A stretch of DNA of 64,000 bases. Source: Affinirhizobium straminoryzae (GTDB lineage Bacteria > Pseudomonadota > Alphaproteobacteria > Rhizobiales > Rhizobiaceae). The translations under genes and the position numbers were made by a program. Where the stretch lies: positions 1 to 64,000 of the forward strand of contig NZ_VJMG01000017.1 in assembly GCF_007004135.1 (NCBI RefSeq). The letters run 5' to 3'. Under the pieces are notes generated by a model. It was not told the origin of the DNA. It was given only the letters and a program-made list of their open reading frames with translations, and did not search any database. Below, piece by piece: positions 1-9,967 of the stretch (its first letter is position 1; each line of letters opens with the position of its first letter).

Positions 1-1569
1 GACCGGCACGCGACCTTGAAACTCGGCGAGATCCAGTTCCACCGCTTGCGGCAGGCGCGAGAGATTGGCGACGCAAAGAATGGTCTCACCATCATGTTCG
101 CGCAGATAGGCGAGGATCTTGCGGTTGCCCGGTGTGAGGAAACGCAGCGAGCCGCGGCCAAACGCCGGGTGCCGGCCACGCAGCGCGAGCATCCGGCGCG
201 TCCAGTTGAGGAGCGAATGGGTGTCGACGCTCTGCGCCTCGACATTCAGTGCCTCATAGCCATAGAGCGGATCCATCACCGGTGGCAGCACCAGCCGGGC
301 TGGGTCGGCGCGCGAAAAGCCGCCATTGCGGTCCGGTGACCATTGCATTGGCGTCCGTACGCCGTCGCGGTCGCCGAGATAGATGTTGTCGCCCATGCCG
401 ATCTCGTCGCCATAATAGATGACCGGCGTGCCGGGCATGGACAGCAGCAGCCCGTTCATCAGTTCCACGCGGCGGCGATCGCGCTCCATCAGGGGCGCCA
501 GACGTCGGCGGATGCCGAGATTGATGCGGGCGCGGCGATCGGCGGCATAGATCGTCCAGAGGTAGTCGCGCTCCTCGTCGGTCACCATTTCCAGCGTCAG
601 TTCGTCGTGATTGCGCAGGAAGATCGCCCACTGGCAGTTTTCCGGGATTTCTGGCGTCTGGCGCATGATGTCGGTGATCGGGAAGCGGTCTTCCTTGGCA
701 ATCGCCATGTACATGCGCGGCATCAGCGGGAAGTGGAAGGCCATGTGGCATTCGTCGCCGGCACCGAAATATTCGGAGGTGTCCTCCGGCCACTGGTTTG
801 CTTCGGCGAGAAGCATCTTGCCGGGATGGGTGGCGTCGAGTGCGGCGCGGATCTTTTTCAGGATGTCGTGCGTCTCGGGCAGGTTCTCGTTGATCGTGCC
901 TTCGCGCTCCACCAGATAGGGGATGGCGTCCAGACGGAAGCCGTCGATGCCTGTTTCCAGCCAGAAGCGCATGACGTTCAGAAGCTCGTCCAGCACCTGC
1001 GGATTGTCGAAATTCAGGTCTGGCTGGTGGGAGTAGAAGCGGTGCCAGTAATAGGCGCCTGCCACCGGGTCCCAGGTCCAGTTGGACTTTTCCGTGTCGA
1101 GGAAGATGATCCGGGTTTCCGGAAATTTCTGGTCGGTATCCGACCAGACATAAAAATCCCGCTCCGGCGAGCCGGGGGGCGCATTGCGGGCGCGTTGGAA
1201 CCAGGGGTGCTGGTCGGAGGTGTGGTTGATGACGAGTTCGATGATCACGCGGATATTGCGCTGGTGTGCAGCCTCCACGAAGGCGCGGAACTCGTCCAGC
1301 GTACCGTAATCCGGGCTGACATTGCCGTAATCGGCGATGTCATAGCCGTCGTCGCGGCGCGGCGAGGGGAAGAAGGGCAAAAGCCAGATCGCAGTTGCGC
1401 CGAGTGAGGCGATATGGTCGATCTTTTCCGTCAATCCTGCAAAATCGCCGATGCCATCGCCATTGGCATCGTAGAACGACTTCACATGCAGCTGGTAGAT
1501 GATCGAATCCTTGTACCATTGCAGGTTCGGATCGCTCTGCTGCGCCTTCGGGCTTTGTGTGACGTCCAT
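1..1569 (-). CDS. treS: Trehalose synthase (maltose alpha-D-glucosyltransferase), 3' end cut by window edge
   Basis: GH13 enzyme that interconverts maltose and trehalose in the cytosol. From the ATG at 1569, preceded by a GGAGGAG ribosome site, 523 codons run open off the left edge, so the C-terminus is not visible. The three GH13 catalytic motifs are present: nucleophile Asp in GFRLDAIPYL (near residue 213), acid Glu in LLAEANQWPED (near 255) and Asp in FLRNHDELTLE (near 321). The gene starts 15 bases after the glgE stop, so the two form one leftward operon and feed the TreS-maltokinase-GlgE-GlgB route from trehalose to alpha-glucan. Many relatives carry a C-terminal maltokinase domain; that part would lie outside the window. 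Confidence 0.95.
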   Translation of the reverse strand, partial: MDVTQSPKAQQSDPNLQWYKDSIIYQLHVKSFYDANGDGIGDFAGLTEKIDHIASLGATAIWLLPFFPSPRRDDGYDIADYGNVSPDYGTLDEFRAFVEAAHQRNIRVIIELVINHTSDQHPWFQRARNAPPGSPERDFYVWSDTDQKFPETRIIFLDTEKSNWTWDPVAGAYYWHRFYSHQPDLNFDNPQVLDELLNVMRFWLETGIDGFRLDAIPYLVEREGTINENLPETHDILKKIRAALDATHPGKMLLAEANQWPEDTSEYFGAGDECHMAFHFPLMPRMYMAIAKEDRFPITDIMRQTPEIPENCQWAIFLRNHDELTLEMVTDEERDYLWTIYAADRRARINLGIRRRLAPLMERDRRRVELMNGLLLSMPGTPVIYYGDEIGMGDNIYLGDRDGVRTPMQWSPDRNGGFSRADPARLVLPPVMDPLYGYEALNVEAQSVDTHSLLNWTRRMLALRGRHPAFGRGSLRFLTPGNRKILAYLREHDGETILCVANLSRLPQAVELDLAEFQGRVPV

Positions 1570-1584
1570 GGTTTTCTCCTCCCG

Positions 1585-4500
1585 TTACCGCACGCGCCAG
1601 ATCGAAAAGGGCCGGTCCGGCTCCAGCCTCAGCCGTCGCCACTTGCCGGTCGTCACAAAGGTCTGGCCCGTGACGAGGTCTTCCAGGGTAAGTGCGCCAT
1701 GGTCCGGGAGGTTCCATGCGAAGAGCGGGATCTCGACATCGGCTTCCTGGGCATTGTGTGGATCAAGACTGACGCCGATCAGCAGAACGTTCTCGCGGCC
1801 GGGACTGGCCTTCTCGTAGAACATGATGTTGTCGTTCCAGGCGATCAGTTGCCGGAGGCCCAGATGCGAATGCAAAGCCGGGTTTTCGCGGCGGATGCGA
1901 TTCAAGAGGGCGATCTCGGCCTTGATGTTGCCGGGGCGGTCGTAATCCCAGGCGCGGATCTCGTACTTTTCCGAGTCTGCATATTCCTTGCGCTTGGCGT
2001 CCGGCCGGCCCTCGCAAAGCTCGAAGCCGTTATAGACGCCCCAGAGGCCGGAGAGTGTCGCGGCAAGAGCCGCGCGAATGAGATAGGCCGAGCGCGGCGC
2101 GTTTTGCAGGAAGTCCGGGTTGATATCGTGGGTGTTGACGAAGAAGTGCGGCCGGAAGAAATCCTTGGGCGCCTCCGTCGTGATCTCGCGCATATAGCTT
2201 TCCAGTTCTCCCTTGGTGTTGCGCCATGTGAAGTAGGTGTAGGACTGTGAGAAGCCGATCTTGGCGAGCCTGTACATCACCTTGGGCCGCGTGAAGGCCT
2301 CCGACAGGAAGACGACGTCGGGATGCCGGTTGCGGATATCGGCGATCAGCCATTCCCAGAAGGGAAAGGGTTTCGTGTGCGGGTTGTCGACGCGAAACAG
2401 TTTGACACCGTTGTCGATCCACAGCTGCACGATGTCGCGCAGTTCGAGCCAGAGAGCTGGTACCGCATCGCTCGCGTAGAAATCGACATTGACGATGTCT
2501 TCGTATTTCTTCGGCGGATTTTCCGCATAGCGCACGGTTCCATCCGGCCGCCAGTCGAACCAGCCGGGGTGATCCTTCAGCCAGGGGTGATCGGGTGACG
2601 CCTGGATCGCGAGATCGAGTGCGAGCTCAAGACCGTGCTGACCGGCTGCCGCAACCAGACGGCGGAAATCCTCGAAGGTGCCGAGTTCGGGGTGGATGGC
2701 GTCATGGCCGCCCGCGTCCGAGCCGATGCCATAGGGGCTGCCGGGATCGTTGGGGCCGGCGGTCAGCGCATTGTTGCGCCCCTTGCGGTTCGTCTTGCCG
2801 ATCGGGTGGATCGGTGGAAAGTAGAGGACATCGAACCCCATCTCGCGAATGGCGGGCAGGCGGGCGATCACGTCGTCGAACGTGCCGTGACGGTTCGGAT
2901 CGCCGCTCTGGGAGCGCGGAAAGATCTGGTACCAGCTGGCAAAGCCTGCCTCGCGCCGCTCCGCATCGAGTGGCATCGGCCGGGAGCGGACACGGTGAGG
3001 CCGCCGGTCGGCGGTCGCCATCAGGGCAAAGGTCTCGGGAGCGGAGAGAAGAGCGATGCGGTCGGCCTGCTGGGCTTCGTCCAGCTGTTGCAGAAGCGAC
3101 TGCAGCCGCTGCGCCGTCTCGCCATCTGCCGTCTCTGTCGCAACGCGGACCAGGCGGGTACCCTCCTGAATTTCGAGCGTGAGATCGAGGCGCGCCTCAT
3201 GCTTCTTGTCGAATTCGTAGCGGAAGATGCGGAAGGGGTTGCGCCAGGTCTCGACCGCAAACTCATGTCGACCCATGCGGCGGGGGGTAAACGAGCCGCG
3301 CCAGTGGTCGTTTTCGATGAGACGCATCGGCACCTCGGTCCACTCCTCCTCGTCGGCAGCACGCCAGAACAGCGCGGCCGAGATCGGATCATGACCATCG
3401 CCGAACAGGTCGGCTTCGACCACGACCGTTTCGCCGATGATGCGCTTGACGGGAAAGCGGCCGCCATCCACAGCTGGTGTGATCGCTTCGATCGCGAGAC
3501 GCGGCGCGTTGACCGCCTCGTTGATGTCCGGAGCCGGTACGGCATTTTCGATAGCCGGCGAGGCCACTCCTTCCAGCAGGCGCAACTCGCCCGGTTGAAG
3601 TCGGGGCACAAGCGCGCCTTCCTCCGAAGGCGGGTCGCCCGAGGGATTGCGGCGTCTCAGCGGCAGAAAGCCGGATGCGGCTTCGCGCAACGCATTCACG
3701 GGCGCCGGTGCCGTCCGGCGCAAATCCCGGTTGATGACGACGAGCCTCACATGTCCGGCGCGGCGGGTATTCTCGCTGTCGCTCTGCATCAGGGCCAGCG
3801 CCCGGCTTTGCGGGCTGGAAATGAGCTGCAGCGGCTGGCGCAGAAACATGTCGTCGGCGCGCTTTGCCTGGTGATGGCCGGCGCGGATCTCTGCCGAGAG
3901 ATCATAGGTCCCGCGCTCTGCCAGCGCGCGCAAGCCCCCGCCATCCCCGTAGGTCGGATCGAGCGGCGCCGTTGCCCCGTATTCGAAGCCCATCGGTATC
4001 ATCAGCCCCTGGCCCAGCGATTGCGACAGATGCAGGGCCTGGCGCGCGCGGCGCGTACGGATCTCGGTGCTGTCTGTCCCGTGGGCGAGACGTCGGGCAA
4101 AGGGCGCCTCCGGAAAGGTGATCTGCCAGCGGAAGCGGCGCTGGATGTCGTATTCCTCCACGAACCAGCGGCTCTCCAGGTCCCACCAGGCGAGCGAGGA
4201 GAAGCAGCCGTCAAAGCCGAGATCGGGAAGGCGGCGGCGCAGCGCAAAGGGTGTGCCGGGCGTCCAGGCGAGGAAGGAAGCGTCGGGTGATGCGGCGCGA
4301 CCGGCGGCGATCAGGCCTTGCCAGATCTCGGCCGGCATGCGGTCGAGACCGAGGCATCGGAACCCGCCAATGCCTGCGTCGAGCATTCGCCTGATCCGCG
4401 CGCGCCATGCGCTGTCGTGCTGGCGCAAGGCAGCTGTGTCGTCCAGCGGAATGGGACGGCTTCCGGCGCGGTCTGGCGAGAGACGGGGATCAGCGGGAGG

Positions 4501-4857
4501 GGAGATCTGTGTGTCACCGTCTGCGATCGCCTGACGATCGATGACCAGATCCATCATCAGGGTAATGCCGTGTCGGCGGGCAAGCGTGCAAAGCCGTGAC
4601 AGTCCCTCCTCCAGCGCCTCGCCAAGACCCAGTTCCGGGGCGAGGCGGTCCGGATCCACCGTGACGAAGACGCTGGCGCCAGGAGCGCGGACGGCAAGCG
4701 GTGCCGTGAGAACCGTATCAAAGCCGAGGTTTGCGGCATGCTTGAACACCGCCTCCCAGGCATCTTCCCCGCGGAGGGCCAGCGGGTGGACGAAATAGAT
4801 CCGCGGGCCGGCAAGGGCATGCTCCGCGGTGGTCGCATCGGTCGATACACGTGTCAT
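1585..4857 (-). CDS. glgE: Alpha-1,4-glucan:maltose-1-phosphate maltosyltransferase GlgE, long form
   Basis: Cytosolic GH13 enzyme that extends alpha-1,4-glucans with maltosyl units from maltose-1-phosphate. At 1090 residues it is far longer than the roughly 660-700 residues of actinobacterial GlgE. The C-terminal half (from about residue 440) is GlgE proper: an N-terminal beta domain, then the barrel with the motifs KLFRVDNPHTKP (nucleophile Asp near 822), FLSEAF (Glu near 851) and FVNTHDINPDF (Asp near 910). The first 440 or so residues look like a second, degenerate GH13-like barrel (YFVHPLAL, GIGGFRCLGLDRMP, LGQGLMIPMGFEYG) without clear catalytic acids. This extended architecture is typical of alphaproteobacterial GlgE. 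The start at 4857 has only a weak CAGGCGG ribosome site. It is the first visible gene of the treS operon. Confidence 0.94.
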   Translation of the reverse strand: MTRVSTDATTAEHALAGPRIYFVHPLALRGEDAWEAVFKHAANLGFDTVLTAPLAVRAPGASVFVTVDPDRLAPELGLGEALEEGLSRLCTLARRHGITLMMDLVIDRQAIADGDTQISPPADPRLSPDRAGSRPIPLDDTAALRQHDSAWRARIRRMLDAGIGGFRCLGLDRMPAEIWQGLIAAGRAASPDASFLAWTPGTPFALRRRLPDLGFDGCFSSLAWWDLESRWFVEEYDIQRRFRWQITFPEAPFARRLAHGTDSTEIRTRRARQALHLSQSLGQGLMIPMGFEYGATAPLDPTYGDGGGLRALAERGTYDLSAEIRAGHHQAKRADDMFLRQPLQLISSPQSRALALMQSDSENTRRAGHVRLVVINRDLRRTAPAPVNALREAASGFLPLRRRNPSGDPPSEEGALVPRLQPGELRLLEGVASPAIENAVPAPDINEAVNAPRLAIEAITPAVDGGRFPVKRIIGETVVVEADLFGDGHDPISAALFWRAADEEEWTEVPMRLIENDHWRGSFTPRRMGRHEFAVETWRNPFRIFRYEFDKKHEARLDLTLEIQEGTRLVRVATETADGETAQRLQSLLQQLDEAQQADRIALLSAPETFALMATADRRPHRVRSRPMPLDAERREAGFASWYQIFPRSQSGDPNRHGTFDDVIARLPAIREMGFDVLYFPPIHPIGKTNRKGRNNALTAGPNDPGSPYGIGSDAGGHDAIHPELGTFEDFRRLVAAAGQHGLELALDLAIQASPDHPWLKDHPGWFDWRPDGTVRYAENPPKKYEDIVNVDFYASDAVPALWLELRDIVQLWIDNGVKLFRVDNPHTKPFPFWEWLIADIRNRHPDVVFLSEAFTRPKVMYRLAKIGFSQSYTYFTWRNTKGELESYMREITTEAPKDFFRPHFFVNTHDINPDFLQNAPRSAYLIRAALAATLSGLWGVYNGFELCEGRPDAKRKEYADSEKYEIRAWDYDRPGNIKAEIALLNRIRRENPALHSHLGLRQLIAWNDNIMFYEKASPGRENVLLIGVSLDPHNAQEADVEIPLFAWNLPDHGALTLEDLVTGQTFVTTGKWRRLRLEPDRPFSIWRVR

Positions 4858-5324
4858 GGGCCGCCTGTTCCTGCGCTATATCCCGGACTGTCTCCGGGCC
4901 TAACGCGATCAGGCGGGGCTTGTTCCTGTTCTTCCCGTGCCGGTATTCACCTCAGTGCGCCGGGCTTCCGCCACGGCTGCGGCAAAACAGGCCGGTGCCT
5001 CCTCGCTGCCCTTGCCGCTATCCAGGGCCGCTACCCGGGGCCGCAAGACAGGGCCGCAAGACAGGCAAGCTGCACCTCGGCACAAGCGCGATCTCTCGAC
5101 CCGCGGCCGGCGGACATCACGAAAGGGCAGGCCTTGAGGGCAGTCGCCGATGCTGTCGCGCATGATCCGGACGGACACCTGCCCATGGATTGCTTTTGCA
5201 TATGCTGTCTGTTCACGAGTGATCGGCCTCATCAGGGAGGGACACGACCGTGCAGGTGGCCCATCGCCTTTGGGTGGGTCGCCTTGTCCGCGCGAGGTTC
5301 CATCGAGGCACCGGGTTGCGGAGT
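4858..5324. other. Intergenic region with no supported gene
   Basis: About 470 bases between the glgE start and the end of the diguanylate cyclase gene. Reading frames on both strands are arginine/proline/serine-rich and show no family resemblance or ribosome site. The glgE-treS operon promoter must lie in or near this stretch, but I cannot pick a convincing -35/-10 pair. Confidence 0.5.
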
Positions 5325-7253
5325 TCAGGCGCGGCGTGCGGCGCCGTGGTCGGTGGCCTTGCCGTTGCCGGACAGGATCATCACCCGGTTGCGCTGTTCC
5401 TTGGCAGCGTACAGTGCCTGATCCGCAGCCTCGATGATGCCCGGCGAACCGGTGTCTTTCCCCATCTCTGTCTCCCACTCGGCCACGCCGATGCTGATGG
5501 TTGCATAGCCCCAGGGATGATTGCGGTCATGCGGGATGCGAAGGCCCGCAACCCGCTTGCGGATCTTTTCGGCGACAAGCCGGGCGCTCGTCTGGTCGAT
5601 CCCCTCAATCATCACGGCAAATTCCTCGCCGCCATAGCGCGCGGCGAAATCGGTTTTGCGGAGCGATTGGGAAATTGCCGAGGCGATGCGCTTCAGACAT
5701 GCGTCGCCCGCGGCATGCCCGTAGCTGTCGTTATAGAGCTTGAACCGGTCGACATCGATCATCAGCAGGGCAAACGTCTTGCCCGTCGCCACAGCCGCGC
5801 TTGCCAGCATTTCAAGCCGCAGATCGAAGGACCGGCGATTGGCAAGCCCTGTCAGTCCGTCCATGTGCGCAAGCGCATCCAGTTGGTCGGCATGCTGCTT
5901 GTGCGCTGTCACGTCGCGGGTAATGGCGACCATGCCTGTCCCGTCGCCATGGCTGTCATGCAGACGGCTGATGGAGGTTTCGAGCCAGCTTTCCCTCCCG
6001 TCCGGCCGCAGATAGCGGACCACTACCCGCTCGGTGGCGGCGCGACGCCGCAGGTTTTCGAGGACCTGCCGCGCCTGCGCCCGCTCCTCCGGCTGCAGAT
6101 GGTCCAGGATGCTGGTGCCAACCAGTTCGTCAGGCGCAAGGCCCAGGATGTGTTGGGAGGCGGGCGATACATATTCGCGCACGCCCTGCAGGCTGAGCTT
6201 TTCGATCATGTCTGCGGAAGCATCGGCCAGCAGCCGGAATTCCTCCTTGGTCTGCTTCAGCAGGCGCAGGCTTTCATGATGCAGGGTCACCCGGTGCCAC
6301 CAGCGTAGCGTCAGAATCAGGCCCATGCCGATCAGAAGGCCGCCTATGATCAGCCGTGAGCAGGCATCCGCCAGCCAGGTCCACAGCAATTCCTCATCGT
6401 CCACGGCGGCGATGACGGTGATGGCCGGGTGATCGAAATGGGCCGCTGCCATATGCCGCCGGCGCTCATCGTTCGGCCATACCGTGTCGGTAACGGTGCC
6501 CGGCGCGGAAAGCGCCAGGGGCGCAATGATCTCCGACCAGGGCATGCGGTAATCCGCGGGGAGAGGCGTGGAAGACGCAAGGGCGATCGGCGTTCCGTCA
6601 TTGCGCAGAACGGCGCCCATGCCACCCGGTTTTGAGGCAAGCCGGCTGAACAGCTGGCTGAACACCTCCGGCGGCATTTCCACCGCAAGCACACCCGCGA
6701 AGTTCTGCTGGGCATCCTCCACGCGGATGCTGACGGGAATCACCGGCTCACCAGTGACAAAGCTTGCCGTTGGTGCCCCGAGATAAGGGTCGGTTGACCC
6801 GTTTTCGCGGTGATGCCGGAAATAGGCAAGATCTGCGCCGAGACGTGTCTGTTCGCTGCCGGGAGCAAGGCTCGCTGTGCCGTTGCCCAGCCGGTCAAGA
6901 AACACGATGCGCTCGATGTGGCGGGCATGGCCTGCCATGTCACCCATCTGGTCATCAAGCAGCGCCTGCATGCCGCTCATGTCGGGCTGCCGGGCGAGCG
7001 TGGCGCGGGCCATGGCGAGCGTCAACTCGGCGACCTCGATCATGTCGGCTGCGTGCTGGCCGAGCGAAAGGGAGGATTGGTGCAGCGCCTCGCGAACCTG
7101 AGCCACCTGCGCGCGGCGTGCCGTTTCCTCCAGCCAGAGGCCGAACAGCACGAGACCCAGCAGGCCGGCCAGCATGGCGGCAAAGGTTCCAACGGGCCGG
7201 CGGTCAACACGGAGCATCACGTTTCGTCTCGGACGGGGCAGGGGGGCGGACAT
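5325..7253 (-). CDS. Membrane-bound PAS-GGDEF diguanylate cyclase
   Basis: Makes cyclic di-GMP from two GTP at the inner membrane. Layout from the chosen start: a transmembrane helix at about residues 24-43, a periplasmic sensor region (roughly 44-290, Cache-like) and a second transmembrane helix at about 295-318. A PAS domain follows (about 335-450), then a GGDEF domain (about 465-635). The active site reads RYGGEEF near 541, so the enzyme should be active. An RKTD sequence five residues before it is a good RxxD inhibitory I-site, predicting product feedback. No EAL domain is present. The start is uncertain: a GTG at 7322, the ATG at 7253 used here and an ATG at 7217 are all in frame, none with a strong ribosome site. 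It is a single-gene unit. Confidence 0.9.
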   Translation of the reverse strand: MSAPLPRPRRNVMLRVDRRPVGTFAAMLAGLLGLVLFGLWLEETARRAQVAQVREALHQSSLSLGQHAADMIEVAELTLAMARATLARQPDMSGMQALLDDQMGDMAGHARHIERIVFLDRLGNGTASLAPGSEQTRLGADLAYFRHHRENGSTDPYLGAPTASFVTGEPVIPVSIRVEDAQQNFAGVLAVEMPPEVFSQLFSRLASKPGGMGAVLRNDGTPIALASSTPLPADYRMPWSEIIAPLALSAPGTVTDTVWPNDERRRHMAAAHFDHPAITVIAAVDDEELLWTWLADACSRLIIGGLLIGMGLILTLRWWHRVTLHHESLRLLKQTKEEFRLLADASADMIEKLSLQGVREYVSPASQHILGLAPDELVGTSILDHLQPEERAQARQVLENLRRRAATERVVVRYLRPDGRESWLETSISRLHDSHGDGTGMVAITRDVTAHKQHADQLDALAHMDGLTGLANRRSFDLRLEMLASAAVATGKTFALLMIDVDRFKLYNDSYGHAAGDACLKRIASAISQSLRKTDFAARYGGEEFAVMIEGIDQTSARLVAEKIRKRVAGLRIPHDRNHPWGYATISIGVAEWETEMGKDTGSPGIIEAADQALYAAKEQRNRVMILSGNGKATDHGAARRA

Positions 7254-7464
7254 CTGACGGGATGCTAAAGTGCAGAGGTTAGAAACTGTTGAATCGGGCC
7301 AATAGAGATTCGTCTCGGCCACCGTGGTCTCTGCCGATGCCTTGCTTTTTCGGTGCTGTCATCAGCAGGCAACGATGAAAGGGTAAAAACGCTGTAAATT
7401 TTCCGATGAAAACTCTTTGGAAACCTCCCCTGATCATGATGCGGCGCATCAGGATGGGACAGAT

Positions 7465-8160
7465 ATGGCAAAAGCAGCATCATCCCGCCGTCGAAGGGGC
7501 GGCAAGAAGAAGTCGGTCATCGGCACGCGGCTCTGGATTGCGGCGCTGGTGGTCGTTGCCGGCGGCATCGTACTGCATGACAACGGGCCCGTGCGGAACT
7601 GGTTGAATGCGCATCTTCCGGACCCGATGAAGACCGCATCCGCGCGCCATGCCGGTTCGCCGTCTGTGGGCGCCACCGGTTCCGGCGCGCGCGCGGCATC
7701 ACCGGAGATGGCGCGCGCAGCACCGGCGCCGCAGCCACGTCCTCCCATGCCGGTCGCCACCGTGCAGACGGCGGCGCTCTCCGGCCAGGAAAGCCTGCTC
7801 GGAAAAGCCTATTCCGGCACCTTCTATTTCTGTGGCCAGTCGGGCCTCGACAACTGCGTCGCAGGCGGTGACCTGTTCTGGTTCAAGAAACAGGCAATAC
7901 GCCTGGCGGATATCCGTGCGCCCCAGACCGACGGGGCACGCTGCGATGCCGAGCGGCAGAGGGGCTTTGCCGCCAAGGTGCGCCTGCGGACTCTCCTCAA
8001 CCAGGGGCAGTTCGAACTGGTGGACTGGCCAAACGCGGATGGAGACGGGGGTGGTCGCAAGTGGCGTGTCGTCTTGCGCAACGGCCAGTCGATCGGCCAG
8101 CAGCTGATCCGCGAAGGTCTGGCGCATGGCGTGTCCGAGGCGTCAAAGTCCTGGTGCTGA
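7465..8160 (+). CDS. Membrane-anchored or secreted SNase-like (thermonuclease-fold) protein
   Basis: 231 residues. It has a strongly basic N-terminus (SSRRRRGGKKK), one hydrophobic helix (about residues 25-40) that would anchor or export it, an Ala/Pro-rich linker, then a C-terminal domain resembling staphylococcal nuclease. The segment GGDLFWFKKQAIRLADIRAP matches the SNase signature containing the metal Asp and catalytic Arg. The downstream catalytic Glu and second Arg cannot be assigned with confidence, and the domain is short, so nuclease activity is uncertain. The ATG at 7465 is preferred over an upstream ATG at 7417 because CAGGA lies about 11 bases before it and the basic/hydrophobic start follows directly. 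Two cysteines (FYFCGQSGLDNC) suggest an oxidising compartment. Confidence 0.65.
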   Translation: MAKAASSRRRRGGKKKSVIGTRLWIAALVVVAGGIVLHDNGPVRNWLNAHLPDPMKTASARHAGSPSVGATGSGARAASPEMARAAPAPQPRPPMPVATVQTAALSGQESLLGKAYSGTFYFCGQSGLDNCVAGGDLFWFKKQAIRLADIRAPQTDGARCDAERQRGFAAKVRLRTLLNQGQFELVDWPNADGDGGGRKWRVVLRNGQSIGQQLIREGLAHGVSEASKSWC

Positions 8161-8299
8161 AGGATTATTGCCCTTCGGCGGGGTGTCCCGGCGTGGGAAC
8201 GGAAACGACTTCTTTCGATTCCGTTTAGGATTTGGGAACCACTTCAGGCGATTGTTCGAGACGTTGAGTCGATTCGATGCGTGCGTATGAGGAGATATT

Positions 8300-8560
8300 A
8301 TGGCGCTTGCACATTTTCCCGCCGACCGGCGCAGGGCAGACATCCAGCGCTGCGCGCAAGCCCTTCTCACCCTCAATGGCGAGGACGCCAACCGCTTCTG
8401 GCGCGACGAGATGAAAAGCCTCGCCGCAACGCTCGGCCGGCAGGGTGCCTCCGCCCTCGACATTTCCCATCAGGCCGCGCTGTTCATGAATGCCGTGCAG
8501 CTGGAGCTGCAGCATCTTTTCGCGCAAGATGAAGAGCAGGCGCTCGACATTCGCGCCTGA
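8300..8560 (+). CDS. Small conserved rhizobial protein (DUF6074-like)
   Basis: 86 residues, soluble, no membrane segment. The sequence CAQALLTLNGEDANRFWRDE and the later FMNAVQLELQHLF resemble a family of short proteins found repeatedly in Rhizobiaceae, often several copies per genome, which I recall as DUF6074. Function unknown. A GAGGAGAT ribosome site lies 4 bases before the ATG. It stands alone on the plus strand between the SNase-like gene and the cytochrome. Confidence 0.7.
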   Translation: MALAHFPADRRRADIQRCAQALLTLNGEDANRFWRDEMKSLAATLGRQGASALDISHQAALFMNAVQLELQHLFAQDEEQALDIRA

Positions 8561-8994
8561 TCCCTGATCCATCGCCAGTCACGTTCGTTTCACGGGCGGC
8601 CGCAGCCATGCGCCGCCCAAACTGTTTTCTGAAACCTGGCGACGATCTTGGCCCGGTGGCCGGATGCAGGCCCTCCAACGCTCCACCTTCCGCAGAAACC
8701 AGACCTCAGGCCACCGACCGTGCAAGAGGAGATATGCCGTCGCGCTCCATCGCAGAGGCGGCTCCGTGACCGAGGGATTGCGTGAGACGGGCGTTAAAGA
8801 TGCCGGCCAAGCCGTGACTTTGCGTCGCCTCCACACGACCTCCACACTTCCTCGATCAAAACGCAACGCTGACCGATCACTGAGGGGCAGGCAAAGCGCA
8901 GCAACCGCGAAAAAGAAGGGTGCGAGATGTTCTGAGTTCCCTGCAGTCTCTGTGATCGTTCACAAAATCAATCTGACCTGCGTAAACCCTCACG
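8561..8994. other. Intergenic region with no supported gene
   Basis: About 430 bases between the small conserved protein and the cytochrome b561 gene. Frames in both directions lack ribosome sites and family resemblance. No tRNA, repeat or strong hairpin was found. It presumably contains the cytochrome promoter. Confidence 0.5.
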
Positions 8995-9582
8995 ATGGAG
9001 CGTATGGGGATGCCACCTCTCACCGCGCAAAGACCCGCAATCAAGTACCCGCTACCGATCCGCTGTCTGCACTGGCTGCGCGCCGTTCTGGTGATCGGAC
9101 TTCTCGCTTCCGGCTGGTACATGACGCGGCTGCCTGAAAGCGACATGTCGACCGCTTCATTGCTCTATCCAAACCACAAGCAGTTTGGCGTTCTCGTCTG
9201 GCTGCTGGCCCTCGTCCACATCACGCTTCGCTGGCGCTACAGCAAGATCATGCCCTCGACGCCACCGCAACTCAGTCCTTGGGAGAGACATCTGTCGCAC
9301 GCAGTGCACCGCGCTCTGCTTCTCCTGACGTTTCTCGTGCCGCTCCTCGGATACTCTCTCTCCAGCAGTTTCTCCGAGAGCGACGGGATTCCATTCTTCG
9401 TCATCTCTCATCTCCCGGAAGTGCTTCCCAAAAATGACAGCGCCTTTGTCGTTTTCCAGACGCTCCATCGATATGGCGCCTATTGTCTGCTGGGATTGAT
9501 CCTCCTGCATGGGCTGGGTTCGCTGAAGCACCGGGTGATGGATAAGGGCGGTCCGACAGACGTCATTCCCCGGATGTTCTGA
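8995..9582 (+). CDS. Cytochrome b561 family membrane protein
   Basis: About 190 residues with four transmembrane helices (near residues 28-45, 62-80, 102-122 and 155-173). It carries the spaced histidines expected to bind two b-type hemes: CLHWLRAV in helix 1, LVHITLRWRY after helix 2, HAVHRALLLL in helix 3 and LHRYGAYCLL...LLHGLGSLKH in helix 4. Family members move electrons from ubiquinol to acceptors at the periplasmic face; the acceptor here is unknown. Three ATG codons (8995, 9004, 9010) are in frame. The third has a GGAG about 9 bases upstream, so the true start may be 15 bases in. It is monocistronic. Confidence 0.88.
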   Translation: MERMGMPPLTAQRPAIKYPLPIRCLHWLRAVLVIGLLASGWYMTRLPESDMSTASLLYPNHKQFGVLVWLLALVHITLRWRYSKIMPSTPPQLSPWERHLSHAVHRALLLLTFLVPLLGYSLSSSFSESDGIPFFVISHLPEVLPKNDSAFVVFQTLHRYGAYCLLGLILLHGLGSLKHRVMDKGGPTDVIPRMF

Positions 9583-9967
9583 GGTCGGTCAGCCTTCGGC
9601 TCTATCCGGGCCCCCATCTCATCATGGCAGCGGCGGTAAGGAGCCTCGCCCCGACGGCAAGGGCGCCGCCCGCGTTGGCACACGGCGAGAAAGGCATCGG
9701 GGGAAGGCCGGGCGGCGCGGCTTCCACGTGAATGCGGCCATAGAAAAGCGGTCGGTAGCCGGCAAATATTTTTGCGACAAGCGCCGTGAATCCGCGCAAA
9801 TGCTTGATGTCACGCGTCATGCATCGGCAAACTTGGTGGCTCAGCAGGCTTTGTTCCGGCCCGTCTGCGACGGCTCTGCCAATTTCTCGTCAGGTCGCGG
9901 GGCGGCGAAAGCTATTGTCCGCACAGGGCGACATAGCACCCGAAGCTCATTATAGCCCGTCTGGCAT
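9583..9967. other. Intergenic region left of the prophage with no supported gene
   Basis: About 385 bases of chromosomal DNA between the cytochrome gene and the sequence flanking attL. A 72-codon leftward frame at 9602-9820 has no ribosome site and no recognisable domain. Nothing else is visible. Confidence 0.45.

Noticed and set aside
343..4290. Long plus-strand open frames (for example 343-1407, 1414-2250, 2635-4290) opposite treS and glgE
   Set aside because: Shadow frames. The minus strand carries intact GH13 catalytic motifs throughout.
9602..9820. 72-codon leftward frame left of the prophage
   Set aside because: No ribosome site, no recognisable domain, Pro/Ala-rich composition; not supported as a gene.
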